A stretch of DNA of 33,041 bases from Gammaproteobacteria bacterium. GTDB lineage: Bacteria; Pseudomonadota; Gammaproteobacteria; HK1. Positions 23,239 to 31,988 of this stretch are shown here, piece after piece. The translations under genes and the position numbers were made by a program. Numbering within the stretch: position 1 is the stretch's first letter; every line of letters starts with the position of its first letter. The notes below the pieces were generated by a model. The model was not told where the DNA came from. It saw only the letters and a list, made by a program, of their open reading frames with translations, and made no database searches. The stretch lies in the NCBI GenBank assembly GCA_022823045.1, contig JAJDXW010000016.1, positions 1-33,041 of the forward strand, read 5' to 3'.

Positions 23239-23744
23239 CCGTGCACCACCGGGGTGCATCATCCCGGTGCCGCGGATCTGCCGCGATACTATCTCACATC
23301 GCCGGCCCCCGATCGGAGCAGCCGGCGATGCGTTGGAGAGGCTGCCGTAGCGAATCGGCGCCCGGTGAAGTCACTGCCGAATCGAGGATCGACCATCTCA
23401 CCGGCCAGGCCACGAGCGCCGGCCGGGCAGTCCAGAGCCCGAGGCTCCCGCCGCTCGCCACGGGGAAGCGGTTTCCCCCGCGGAGGCAGGTTCCGGGTCG
23501 ATTCCGAGTCCGGCGAACCGGCTCCTGATGGCCGGGCCGCGCCGCGACCACGTATGCGGACGAGGCGCGCCGCCATCCCGAGACCGGCGAGGGTCGATCG
23601 CAACGCCGCCGCCCGGTAGACCCGGACGGCGGAGAAGCGCGATGCGTCCGGCGACGAGGACGCGCGCGCCGTTTCGTGCGTCGTTTCGCGCACGCCTCTC
23701 GTTCAATGCTCCGACGACCGACGGCATTGAGTGAAGGCTTTCTC
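23239..23744 (+). other. Long 5' leader region of rne (about 500 nt)
   Basis: No recognisable gene; the 121-aa ORF at 23254 is Arg/Pro/Ser-rich without domain features. Position and length recall the E. coli rne leader, whose structure lets RNase E degrade its own mRNA. I infer the same autoregulatory role; the specific E. coli hairpin cannot be identified by eye here. Confidence 0.5.
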
Positions 23745-26183
23745 ATGAAACGAATGTTGATCAACGCGAAGCAGTCGGAAGAGCTTCGTGTTGCGCTCGT
23801 CGACGGGCAGAACCTCCTCGACGTGGACATCGAGACGCCGTCTCGGGTCCAGAAGAAGTCCAACATCTACAAGGGCCGGATCGTCCGTATCGAGCCCAGC
23901 CTCGACGCCGCCTTCGTGGACTACGGCGCGGATCGCCACGGATTCCTCCCGTTCAAGGAGATCGCCCGCGAGTTTCTCCGCGACCAGGGAGACGGAGAGG
24001 ATCGCCGCCTCGCGGTGCAGGAGGCGGTCTCCCCGGGCCAGGAGGTCATCGTCCAGATCGAGAAGGAGGAGCGCGGCAACAAGGGCGCGGCGCTCACCAC
24101 CTTCATCAGCCTCGCGGGCCGCTACCTCGTGCTCATGGCGAACAACCCGGGAGCGGGCGGGATCTCGCGCCGGGTGGAGGGCGACGAGCGGGCGGAGCTT
24201 CGCGAAGCCCTGGGAGGACTCGACATCCCGGACGGAATCGGCCTCATCGTGCGCACGGCCGGGGTCGGCCGCACCACCGAAGAGCTTCAGGGGGACGTCG
24301 ACTATCTCCTCCAGGTGTGGGAGGCGATCCAGCGCGCGGCCAAGGAGCGCCCCGCCCCCTTCCTCATCTACCAGGAGAGCAACATCGTCATCCGCGCCCT
24401 GCGGGACAACTTCCGCAAGGACACCCAGGAGATCCTCGTCGATACCCCGGAAGTGTACGAGCAGGCGCGCGAGTTCATGAGCCTGGTCATGCCGGCCAGC
24501 GTGAGCCGCCTGAAGCTCTATCAGGACCGAGTGCCGCTGTTCAGCCGGTACCAGATCGAGAGCCGCATCGAAGGAGCATTCGACCACAGCGTGCGCCTTC
24601 CTTCCGGCGGCTCCATCGTCATCGACCATACCGAAGCACTGGTGTCCGTCGACATCAACTCCGCACGGGCCACGCGAGGCTCGGACATCGAACAGACCGC
24701 GTTCCAGACCAACCTGGAGGCGGCCGACGAGATCGCCCGGCAACTCCGGCTCCGCGACATCGGCGGACTCATCGTGATCGACTTCATCGACATGACCCCG
24801 GTGCGCAACCAGCGTGAGGTGGAGCAGCGCCTGCGCGATGCCCTGCAGATGGATCGGGCCCGGATTCAGCTCGGAAAGATCTCGCGCTTCGGGCTGCTCG
24901 AAATGTCGCGGCAACGGCTGCGGCCCTCCCTCGGCGAGTCCAGCCACCAGGTCTGTCCGCGCTGCAACGGCCGCGGCCACATTCGCAACACCGAATCGCT
25001 CGCGGTGTCGGTGCTCCGGCTGCTCGCCGGCGAAGCGATGAAGGAGCACACCGGAAGGGTCGTCGCGGCGCTCCCGGTGGAGGTGGCGACGTACCTCCTC
25101 AACGAGAAGCGGGCCGCGCTTCGGGACATCGAACAAAAGAGCGGCGTGGAGCTGCTGGTCGTTCCCGATCCGGGCAAGGAGTCTCCCGACTACACAATCG
25201 AGCGGGTGCGGAACGATGACCGGGGCCACGCCTCGCACCACCGGACGAGCTACGACCTCGCGACCCCGCCCGCGCCCGTCGTTCCGGACACCGCGAAGCG
25301 GCGCCCGGCTCCGGCGGCCGAGCCGGCCGTCCGGCACCTTCCCCCGCCCGCCTCTGCCGCCACTCCCGAGCCGGTTCGGAACGGGCAGAAGACGGGCCTC
25401 CTGCGACGTCTCGTCGAATCGATTCGCGGAAAGCCGCGCGAGACGGAAACGGCCGCGACCGGCGAGCGTGCCGAGGACCGGGCGGCGCCGCGAGAGCCCG
25501 GACGCCGGGGGCGCCGGAAAGCCGCGGGGGCGAGACGCGAGCCCGCCGCGCGGGGCGAGAACGCCCGGCGCTCCGAGGAATCGCGGCGGCGCACGCGCTC
25601 GAACCGCCGCGCCGGGTCCGATTCCGGTGAATCGAAGCGGGCTGCGGGGTCCGAACGCGCGGCACGTCCCGCGCCGGGCGGGCGATCCGGGTCCGGGTCC
25701 AGAACGAGATCCGGATCGGGGTCCGGATCCGAATCGAGAACGGGGTCCCGGTCCGTACCCGGGCCTGCGTCCGGATCCGAATCCGAAAGTGGACCACGCA
25801 CGGAGCTGGCGGGCGCCGGTCGCCGGCGCTCCCCTTCGGACCGCGCTCCCCGCTCGGAGACCCCCGCCGCCGCGGCCGATGGAAACGAGGCGCCCTCTCC
25901 CCCTCCCTCTACCCTTCCGCCACCGACGCCGGCGCCGGCCGTCGAAGCGACTCCGGATTCGCCGGCATCGCCGGACGAGGGCGGAACCGGACGACGCACC
26001 CGGACCCGCCGCGGCCGTCGAGGAGGCCGTCGCTACCGCCGGCCCGCTTCCGAGGCGGCCTCGGCCTGCACGTCGTCGGACGAGGCTTCGGCCGGAGGCG
26101 ACGGGCCGAAGACATCCGTCTCGTCCCCCGGGACCTCCCCGGCGGATCCCCCGGACACGAAGGTCGAAACCGTCTCCGGGTAG
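23745..26183 (+). CDS. rne: Ribonuclease E
   Basis: RNase E, 812 aa, the main endonuclease of mRNA decay and rRNA/tRNA processing. S1 domain about 39-118 ('[20 protein letters not shown]'), 5' sensor region, DNase I-like catalytic core with Asp303 ('[13 protein letters not shown]') and Asp346 ('[10 protein letters not shown]'), and the zinc link Cys404/Cys407 ('CPRCNGRG'); all four positions equal E. coli numbering. After residue 510 the chain is disordered and Arg/Pro/Ala-rich, with a short amphipathic '[16 protein letters not shown]' (550-565) like the membrane-targeting helix, a Ser-Gly-Arg repeat tract, and a C-terminal basic cluster '[18 protein letters not shown]'. Start at MKRML (23745), GAAGG 7 nt upstream; the 23 residues before it in the track ORF are rejected. 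Convergent with pdxJ. Confidence 0.97.
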   Translation: MKRMLINAKQSEELRVALVDGQNLLDVDIETPSRVQKKSNIYKGRIVRIEPSLDAAFVDYGADRHGFLPFKEIAREFLRDQGDGEDRRLAVQEAVSPGQEVIVQIEKEERGNKGAALTTFISLAGRYLVLMANNPGAGGISRRVEGDERAELREALGGLDIPDGIGLIVRTAGVGRTTEELQGDVDYLLQVWEAIQRAAKERPAPFLIYQESNIVIRALRDNFRKDTQEILVDTPEVYEQAREFMSLVMPASVSRLKLYQDRVPLFSRYQIESRIEGAFDHSVRLPSGGSIVIDHTEALVSVDINSARATRGSDIEQTAFQTNLEAADEIARQLRLRDIGGLIVIDFIDMTPVRNQREVEQRLRDALQMDRARIQLGKISRFGLLEMSRQRLRPSLGESSHQVCPRCNGRGHIRNTESLAVSVLRLLAGEAMKEHTGRVVAALPVEVATYLLNEKRAALRDIEQKSGVELLVVPDPGKESPDYTIERVRNDDRGHASHHRTSYDLATPPAPVVPDTAKRRPAPAAEPAVRHLPPPASAATPEPVRNGQKTGLLRRLVESIRGKPRETETAATGERAEDRAAPREPGRRGRRKAAGARREPAARGENARRSEESRRRTRSNRRAGSDSGESKRAAGSERAARPAPGGRSGSGSRTRSGSGSGSESRTGSRSVPGPASGSESESGPRTELAGAGRRRSPSDRAPRSETPAAAADGNEAPSPPPSTLPPPTPAPAVEATPDSPASPDEGGTGRRTRTRRGRRGGRRYRRPASEAASACTSSDEASAGGDGPKTSVSSPGTSPADPPDTKVETVSG
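25675..25800 (+). repeat. Degenerate short tandem repeat in the rne 3' part
   Basis: A run of related hexamers (GGATCC, GGGTCC, GGATCG, GAATCC) encodes a low-complexity Ser-Gly-Arg-Glu tract of RNase E. Likely a slippage-prone repeat that expands the disordered tail. Limits approximate. Confidence 0.6.
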
Positions 26184-26208
26184 CGGGCCTTCCCCCCAAC
26201 GCCAGCCG

Positions 26209-26967
26209 TCACCGGAGCGAGGCGCGTGCCGCGTCCATCAGGCTCCGCATGTCGCGCACCGCGCGGTCGAGGCCCGAAAACACCGCCCGGGCAATGATCG
26301 CGTGTCCGATGTTGAGCTCCCGGATCGGCTCGATCCGGGCGATGTCGGAGACGTTGTGGAAGCCGAGTCCATGCCCGGCGTTGACGACGAGCCCGCGCTC
26401 CGCGCCCCGATTCGCGGCGGTCCGGATGCGGGCCAGCTCCTCGTCGCGGGCCCTCCCCCGCTCCTCCGCGAATCGCCCGGTGTGGATCTCGATGACCGGC
26501 GCGCCCGCTTCGGCCGCCGCATCGATCTGCACCGGATCGGGGTCAATGAAGAGCGAGGTCCGGATCCCCGCGGCAGCGAGCCGAGCGCAGGCATCCCGGA
26601 TCCGGGCGGGCTGGCCGGCGACGTCGAGCCCGCCTTCGGTGGTGAGCTCCTCGCGGCGCTCCGGAACGAGGCAGACGTCCTCGGGGAGCAGCCGTTCGGC
26701 GAACCCCAGCATTTCCTCCGTCACCGCCATTTCCAGGTTCATCCGGGTATCGAGCGTGGACCGGAGGATCTCGACGTCGCGCTCCTGGATGTGGCGCCGG
26801 TCCTCGCGGAAATGGATGGTGATGAGGTCCGCGCCCGCCGCCTCGGCCACGAACGCCGCCTGGACCGGATCCGGATAGCGCGTCCCCCGTGCCTGTCGCA
26901 GGGTCGCGACGTGGTCCACGTTGACTCCGAGGAGAATGGGCCGGCTGGCCGATGTTTCAACGTTCAC
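26209..26967 (-). CDS. pdxJ: Pyridoxine 5'-phosphate synthase
   Basis: PdxJ, 252 aa, condenses deoxyxylulose 5-phosphate with 3-amino-2-oxopropyl phosphate to form pyridoxine 5'-phosphate. '[17 protein letters not shown]' at the N terminus, '[17 protein letters not shown]', '[10 protein letters not shown]' and '[11 protein letters not shown]' are the family signatures of this TIM barrel. The start is GTG 26967, overlapping the recO stop as GTGA with GGAGG 7 nt before it; the 506-aa track ORF runs antisense-like through recO. Last gene of the rnc-era-recO-pdxJ operon; acpS, which follows in E. coli, is replaced by the convergent rne. Confidence 0.97.
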   Translation of the reverse strand: MNVETSASRPILLGVNVDHVATLRQARGTRYPDPVQAAFVAEAAGADLITIHFREDRRHIQERDVEILRSTLDTRMNLEMAVTEEMLGFAERLLPEDVCLVPERREELTTEGGLDVAGQPARIRDACARLAAAGIRTSLFIDPDPVQIDAAAEAGAPVIEIHTGRFAEERGRARDEELARIRTAANRGAERGLVVNAGHGLGFHNVSDIARIEPIRELNIGHAIIARAVFSGLDRAVRDMRSLMDAARASLR

Positions 26968-27719
26968 TCCGATTCCTCCGTGCTTTCCCGCGCAAGGGGC
27001 AGGACCCGGCTGAATAGCTGCCGGCTGCCGAGCGGGCGTGGACCGAGATGGGGGGCAAGGATGGCTCGCATGAGGTGCCTTGCTTCCGCCCGATTCCGGT
27101 CGTCGCCCCCGCACCCGAGACCTCCGTCGGCGAGGGCGAGCAGGGTTCGCCCCGATACTACCGGACCGTCGTCGCCGACCGCCCCCTCCCCCTCCACCGG
27201 TCCACGCTCCGGCACGTACCGATAGCGCTTGTCCGGGGAGACCGGGTTTCCGGTGTCGACCGCCCGATCGAGAGTGGGCCCGTATCCGAGGGCGTCCAGG
27301 AGACGCTTCTCGAAGGTGCGAAGGACCCCGTCGAGGACCGCGTCTCCGCCGAGGGCGTCGATCGCGCCCCGATACTCGTCGAAGAGCTCCGGATGGGCAT
27401 CGCTGCGCGGAAGCAGCTTCAGCATGAGCTCGTTCAGGTAGAAGCCGCCGAACAGGGCCCGGCCTCGCAGGACTCCGACGGGGCCCTCGGAGTCCGCCCC
27501 GGTGAGGGTGGGAAGCTCTCCCCGCCCGCTCCACGACAGGAGCAGGAGCCGGAACGGAAGGAGCAGCCCGCGGAACCGGGAGCGGGCCCGGCGCACGCCG
27601 CGCGCCACCAGCCCCACCCGGCCGTGCTCGCGGGTGAACGCCTCCACGATGAGGCTCGTCTCGCGCCACGGGCGCGAGTGCAGCACGTAGCCCGGCGCGT
27701 TCTCGACGCGACGGGTCAA
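26964..27719 (-). CDS. recO: DNA repair protein RecO
   Basis: RecO, 251 aa, works with RecR to load RecA on SSB-coated DNA. An N-terminal OB fold (about 5-85; '[32 protein letters not shown]') is followed by a helical domain ('[27 protein letters not shown]') typical of the family. The gene lies 6 bp after era, in the conserved rnc-era-recO order. Confidence 0.95.
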   Translation of the reverse strand: MTRRVENAPGYVLHSRPWRETSLIVEAFTREHGRVGLVARGVRRARSRFRGLLLPFRLLLLSWSGRGELPTLTGADSEGPVGVLRGRALFGGFYLNELMLKLLPRSDAHPELFDEYRGAIDALGGDAVLDGVLRTFEKRLLDALGYGPTLDRAVDTGNPVSPDKRYRYVPERGPVEGEGAVGDDGPVVSGRTLLALADGGLGCGGDDRNRAEARHLMRAILAPHLGPRPLGSRQLFSRVLPLARESTEESE

Positions 27720-27725
27720 CGCGGC

Positions 27726-28622
27726 TCACCCGTCATAGCCGAGGCTCCGGAGGACCTTCTCGTCGTTCGGCCAGCCCGCCCGCGCCTTGACCCAGATGTC
27801 GAGGTGCACGCGCGAACCGAACAGGGCCTCCATGTTGGCGCGCGCCTCCGCGCCCGCCGCCTTCAGCACTCGGCCGCCCTTCCCGATCACGATGCCCTTC
27901 TGGCTCGCGCGTTCCACCCAGACGACGGCCCCGATCCGCAGGATCCGCTTCTCGCGGCGGAACTCCTCGATCTCGACCGCGAGCCGATAGGGAAGCTCCT
28001 GGTCGAGCTTCCGGGTGAGCTTCTCGCGGACGAGCTCGCCGGCGAGGAAGCGCTCGCTCCGATCGGTGAGCGCGTCGGAAGGGAGCATTGCGGGGGCGAC
28101 CGGCAGGCGCGCCCGCACCTCGCCCACGAGAGCTTCGAGGTTCTGCTGACGGCGCGCCGAGACGGGGATGATCTCCTCGAACCGGTCCTCGCCCCGAAAC
28201 CGATCGAGCCAGGGCAGCAGCTCCTCCCGGCCGACCATTCGGTCGATCTTGTTCGGGACGAGGAGCACGGGCTTCCGGCTCTCCCGGAGCTCGCGGCGGA
28301 CGTCCTCGTCCTCGTCCGTCCACCGCAGCGCTTCGACCATGAAGATCACCACGTCCACCCCATCCACCGCGCCCCGAGCGGTGCGGTTGAGGTACCGGCT
28401 CATCGCGGAGCGCCGGTCGCGGTGGATCCCCGGCGTGTCGACGAACACGATCTGGGCGTCGTCGCGGCTCAGCACGCCGCCGATCCGGTGCCGGGTCGTC
28501 TGCGGCTTGGACGCGGTGATGCTCACCTTCTGCCCCACCAGGCGGTTGAGAAGGGTGGACTTGCCGACGTTCGGGCGGCCGACGATGGTGGCCGTGCCGC
28601 ACCGGAATTCATCCGCCCTCAT
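27726..28622 (-). CDS. era: GTPase Era
   Basis: Era, 298 aa, a GTPase that binds the 3' end of 16S rRNA and assists 30S maturation. G1 'GRPNVGKST' (15-23), effector region '[13 protein letters not shown]', G3 'DTPGIH' (62-67), G4 'NKID', and a C-terminal KH domain with '[18 protein letters not shown]'. The ATG overlaps the rnc stop as ATGA. Confidence 0.98.
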   Translation of the reverse strand: MRADEFRCGTATIVGRPNVGKSTLLNRLVGQKVSITASKPQTTRHRIGGVLSRDDAQIVFVDTPGIHRDRRSAMSRYLNRTARGAVDGVDVVIFMVEALRWTDEDEDVRRELRESRKPVLLVPNKIDRMVGREELLPWLDRFRGEDRFEEIIPVSARRQQNLEALVGEVRARLPVAPAMLPSDALTDRSERFLAGELVREKLTRKLDQELPYRLAVEIEEFRREKRILRIGAVVWVERASQKGIVIGKGGRVLKAAGAEARANMEALFGSRVHLDIWVKARAGWPNDEKVLRSLGYDG

Positions 28623-29305
28623 TTCTCACCGATCTCCGCGAGAGCCTGTTCCGCGGCCCTCTGCTCGGCCTGGCGGCGGGAAGAGCCCTCCCCGCGCGCA
28701 GGATCCCCGATGCCCGCGTCGCATTCGACGACGAAGGTCGGACGGTGCGCGGACCCGTCCGACGCCACCACCCGGTAGCGGGGCAGGTCGAGCCCCCTCG
28801 ACTGGAGCAGCTCCTGGAGCCTCGTCTTCGGGTCCTTGGCGGTGGCCCCCGGCGCCGCGCGAGCGAGACGCTCGGCGAAGACGCGCTCGACCGCGCGGCG
28901 CACGGCCCCGTAGCCGCCGTCGAGGTACATCGCACCGAACAGCGCCTCCATCGCGTTGGCGAGGATCGAGTCTCGGTCCCGCCCCCCGCTTCGCCGCTCC
29001 CCCGCGCCGAGCACGAGGCAAGCCCCCACATCGGCCTCGCGGGCGATCGCCGCGAGCGCCTCCCGGCGCACCAGTGAGGCGCGGGCCCGGGTGAGCTCCC
29101 CTTCGGTCGCATCCGGGTGGCGGGAGAACAGCAGGTCAGCCACCGCGAGGTTCAGCACCGAGTCGCCGAGGAATTCGAGCCGTTCGTTGTTGGCGCCGGA
29201 CGCGCTGCGGTGGGTGAGCGCTCGCCGCACCGCCTCCGGATCGGAGAACGCGTAGCCGAGGGCGGAGCCCAGTTTCGCCGCCGCCTCCCGAAAGGTGTCG
29301 TCCAC
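28619..29305 (-). CDS. rnc: Ribonuclease III
   Basis: RNase III, 228 aa, cuts double-stranded RNA such as rRNA precursors. The signature 'NERLEFLGDSVLNLAV' (40-55) holds the metal-binding Glu and Asp; 'DSILANAMEALFGAMYLDGGY' gives the second acidic pair; the C-terminal dsRNA-binding domain (about 155-225) has 'DPKTRLQELLQSRGL' and 'GEGSSRRQAEQRAAEQAL'. Four base pairs separate it from lepB. Confidence 0.98.
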   Translation of the reverse strand: MDDTFREAAAKLGSALGYAFSDPEAVRRALTHRSASGANNERLEFLGDSVLNLAVADLLFSRHPDATEGELTRARASLVRREALAAIAREADVGACLVLGAGERRSGGRDRDSILANAMEALFGAMYLDGGYGAVRRAVERVFAERLARAAPGATAKDPKTRLQELLQSRGLDLPRYRVVASDGSAHRPTFVVECDAGIGDPARGEGSSRRQAEQRAAEQALAEIGEK

Positions 29306-29309
29306 GTTC

Positions 29310-30128
29310 TCAGTCGATGCTGGTCCCGATCCGCCCGAAGTCCACGCCGTGGCCCCAGTCCCAGTTCATCCACACGATGGAGGCGGGACCGACGAGGTTC
29401 TCCTCCGGCACGTATCCCCAGAACCGGCTGTCGTGGCTCTTGTCCCGATTGTCGCCGAGCACGAAGTACTGCCCTTCCGGCACGACCCATTCGCCCTCCA
29501 CGGTCGGCTGGCCGGGCCGGTAGAGCACCGCGTGGGTGTGCTCGCCGAGCGCCTCGATCCGCTGCCTCGAACCGGTCATGTGACTCCCCGAGCCGGTGCC
29601 CTCGTAGATCTCGGGGGCGCTCCGGCCGGTCTCCACTCCGTTGATGTGCAGCCTCTTCTCGCGGTCATAGCGGACACTGTCGCCCGGCAGTCCCACGATG
29701 CGCTTGATGAAGATGGTCTCTCCGTCGACCGGGTAGCGGAACACCACCACATCGCCCCGCTCCGGCTCCCCGACGTCGAGCACCTTGCGATTCGAGACGG
29801 GAAGCCGGATGCCGTAGGAGAACTTGTTGACCGCGATGAAGTCGCCGATGAGGAGGGTGGGCATCATCGAGCCCGAGGGGATCCGGAACGGCTCGATCAC
29901 GAACGACCGGATGAGAAAGACGGCAAGGAAGACGGGAAAGAACGAGCGCGCGTACTCGACGACGGCGGGCTTCGGCGGGAGCTTGACCGCATCCTCCCCG
30001 CCGACCGCGCTGGCCGCTCCGGCGGGCCGCCGGCGAGGCGCGAGGACCCAGGAATCGACGGCCCAGATGGCGCCGCTCACCACGACGATGAGCGCCATGA
30101 AGGTCGAGAAGTCCAACCACTGGGTCAC
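29310..30128 (-). CDS. lepB: Signal peptidase I
   Basis: Leader peptidase, 272 aa from the chosen start, removes signal peptides on the outer face of the inner membrane. Two N-terminal membrane segments (about 8-29 and 62-79), then Ser87 in 'IPSGSMMPTL' and Lys142 in 'IKRIVGLPGD' as the Ser-Lys dyad, and 'GQYFVLGDNRDKSHDSRFWG' (box E). GTG 30128 is preferred because 'VTQWLDFSTFMALIVV' starts like the family and GGGGA lies upstream; the ATG at 30239 would add 37 Gly/Ala/Glu-rich residues. lepA, usually upstream, is absent; epmA is there instead, 219 bp away. Confidence 0.95.
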   Translation of the reverse strand: MTQWLDFSTFMALIVVVSGAIWAVDSWVLAPRRRPAGAASAVGGEDAVKLPPKPAVVEYARSFFPVFLAVFLIRSFVIEPFRIPSGSMMPTLLIGDFIAVNKFSYGIRLPVSNRKVLDVGEPERGDVVVFRYPVDGETIFIKRIVGLPGDSVRYDREKRLHINGVETGRSAPEIYEGTGSGSHMTGSRQRIEALGEHTHAVLYRPGQPTVEGEWVVPEGQYFVLGDNRDKSHDSRFWGYVPEENLVGPASIVWMNWDWGHGVDFGRIGTSID

Positions 30129-30347
30129 GGGCGCGGGTTCCCCGGCGAGACCTGACTCGGATCGGCCGAATTCCGCTTCCGCCCGGTCCGCGGAACCCTC
30201 GCCGGCGCCGCCGCCGCACCCGGCGTCCGGCCGTGGCAATACCCCGTGGCGGGCAGGCCCGGAACGCGAGGGTCGCTATTCGGCATCAATGGTCGAATCC
30301 TTCCCGGCGGGGACGGACAGTGTATCAGGATCGGCCCGCGCCCCGGC

Positions 30348-31349
30348 TCAGGCGATGGCGTCGGGAAAGGCGATCGCATCCTCGATGCGCTCGAGATCGA
30401 GGGCGAGCATGACCAGCCGATCGAGCCCCAGGGCGACGCCCGCGCACGCCGGCAGACCATGCGCGAGGGCGGAGATCAGCCGCTCGTCGATCTCCATCGC
30501 GGGGAGCCCGGCGTCCCGTCGGCGCGCCGCCTCCATCTCGAAGCGCCGCCGCTGTTCGGAGGCACAGGTCAGCTCGTGATAGCCGTTCGCAAGCTCGATT
30601 CCGTCCACGAAGAGCTCGAACCGCTCCGCGCGCTCTCCGTCCTCGGCGGCCCTCACCCGGGCCAGGGCGGCCTGGCTCGCCGGATAGTCGTGGACGAACA
30701 CGGCGCGCGAACCGACGAGGTCCGACAGGCCCGGCTGCACACAATGGGTGAGCAACAGGTCGAGGCACGCGTCGCGATCGAGCTTCGCCGCGGTGCCGTC
30801 GCTCGCGCCCGCCCGCCTCGCCCGTTCCCGCAGCGCCTCGCCCGGCGCCCGGTCGACGTCCACCCCCGCGAGCTCCCGGAACGCCTGCGCGTACGCGACT
30901 CGCCGCGGCGTCTCGTACCCGAGCGCGGCGACGACCAGCTCGCCGACCTCGTCCATGAGCCGGTGGTGGTCGTAGCCCGGCCGATACCACTCGAGGAGCG
31001 TGAACTCGGGGTTGTGGCGCGGCCCCGCCTCGCCGGCCCGAAACGCGCGGGTGATCTGGAAAATCGGCCCGCTCCCGGCCGCGAGCAGGCGCTTCATCGC
31101 GTACTCCGGGGAGGTCTGGAGCCAGCGCACCCTTCCTCCTCGCCCCACCGCGGAGAAACTCTCGATGGCCGGATCCATGGCGCCCCGGGCGCCGAGGAGC
31201 GGGGTCTCCACCTCGAGCACCCCGCGCGCGGCGAAGAAGTCGCGGACTCCCGCGACCAGCCTCGCCCGCCGCTCCCATCGAGCGCGGTCACCCCGGGGGC
31301 GCCAGGCCGCCGCGGACGCGGGCGCGGTTGCGGCTGGCCCCTCCGTCAC
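30348..31349 (-). CDS. epmA: EF-P--(R)-beta-lysine ligase EpmA
   Basis: EpmA (GenX/PoxA/YjeA), 333 aa, a lysyl-tRNA-synthetase paralogue without the anticodon-binding domain that attaches beta-lysine to Lys34 of EF-P. Class II synthetase motifs: motif 2 'FRAGEAGPRHNPEFTLLEWYRPG'-like, 'ELFVDGIELANGYHELT' and motif 3 'GVALGLDRLVML'. The start is GTG 31349, 4 bp after the efp stop with AGGGG 7 nt upstream; the 406-aa track ORF is an over-extension through efp in another frame. Its direct pairing with efp confirms the role; epmB, which makes the beta-lysine, is not in the window. Confidence 0.95.
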   Translation of the reverse strand: MTEGPAATAPASAAAWRPRGDRARWERRARLVAGVRDFFAARGVLEVETPLLGARGAMDPAIESFSAVGRGGRVRWLQTSPEYAMKRLLAAGSGPIFQITRAFRAGEAGPRHNPEFTLLEWYRPGYDHHRLMDEVGELVVAALGYETPRRVAYAQAFRELAGVDVDRAPGEALRERARRAGASDGTAAKLDRDACLDLLLTHCVQPGLSDLVGSRAVFVHDYPASQAALARVRAAEDGERAERFELFVDGIELANGYHELTCASEQRRRFEMEAARRRDAGLPAMEIDERLISALAHGLPACAGVALGLDRLVMLALDLERIEDAIAFPDAIA

Positions 31350-31353
31350 CGGA

Positions 31354-31923
31354 CTACCCCTTGACGCGGGAGACGTATTCTCCGGTGCGGGTGTCGATGC
31401 GAAGGAGCTCGCCGTTGTCGACGAACAGGGGCACCCGCACCGTCGCCCCCGTCTCGACGACCGCGGGCTTGTTCGCGCCGCTCGCGGTATCCCCGCGCAC
31501 CCCGGGTTCCGTGTCGGTGACCCGGAGCACCACGAAGTTGGGCGGGGTGACTCCGATCGCCTCGCCATTCCAGAGCAGCACCCTGCAGACGTCCTGCTCC
31601 TTGAGCCACTTCGCGGAATCGCCCAGCACCGCCTCGGTCACCGGGAGCTGCTCCCAGGTCTCCGGATGCATGAAGTGCCAGTGCTCATCGTCGCGGTACA
31701 GGTACTGCAGCTCGGTCTCGACCACGTCCGCTCCGGGGAGGGACTCTCCCGACTTGTAGGTCTTGTCGACGACCCGCCCGGTGAGCAGGTTGCGGAGCTT
31801 CACCCGATTGAATGCCTGGCCCTTTCCGGGCTTTACAAACTCGTTCTCGATGGTCGCGCAGGGTGAGTCGTCGACCATGAGCCGCAGTCCGGCGCGAAAT
31901 TCGTTGGTGCTGAAGGTAGCCAT
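31354..31923 (-). CDS. efp: Translation elongation factor P
   Basis: EF-P, 189 aa, relieves ribosome stalling at polyproline. Lys34 in '[15 protein letters not shown]' is the beta-lysylation target and matches the Lys-type EF-P of gammaproteobacteria with EpmA. KOW-like N domain and two OB domains follow. The ATG at 31923 has only a weak ribosome site; a CGGGGT/ACCCCG hairpin (31941-31958) sits 18 bp upstream and could end parC or influence efp. Confidence 0.98.
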   Translation of the reverse strand: MATFSTNEFRAGLRLMVDDSPCATIENEFVKPGKGQAFNRVKLRNLLTGRVVDKTYKSGESLPGADVVETELQYLYRDDEHWHFMHPETWEQLPVTEAVLGDSAKWLKEQDVCRVLLWNGEAIGVTPPNFVVLRVTDTEPGVRGDTASGANKPAVVETGATVRVPLFVDNGELLRIDTRTGEYVSRVKG

Positions 31924-31940
31924 CGCGGAGTATTCTTTCC

Positions 31941-31958
31941 CGGGGTTGCGAGACCCCG
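31941..31958 (-). terminator. Short hairpin between parC and efp
   Basis: CGGGGT and ACCCCG, 6-bp arms with a 6-nt loop, lie in the 65-bp parC-efp gap. No clear T run on the minus strand. Weak evidence for a parC terminator. Confidence 0.3.
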
Positions 31959-31988
31959 CATAGTCTATCGTCCGCCCGGCTTCGTACC

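Noticed and set aside
23254-23619. 121-aa ORF in the rne leader
   Set aside because: Arg/Pro/Ser-rich with no domain and no ribosome site; better explained as leader RNA.
25216-27225. 669-aa plus-strand ORF across rne and pdxJ
   Set aside because: Alternate frame of the repetitive rne tail continuing antisense through pdxJ; composition only.
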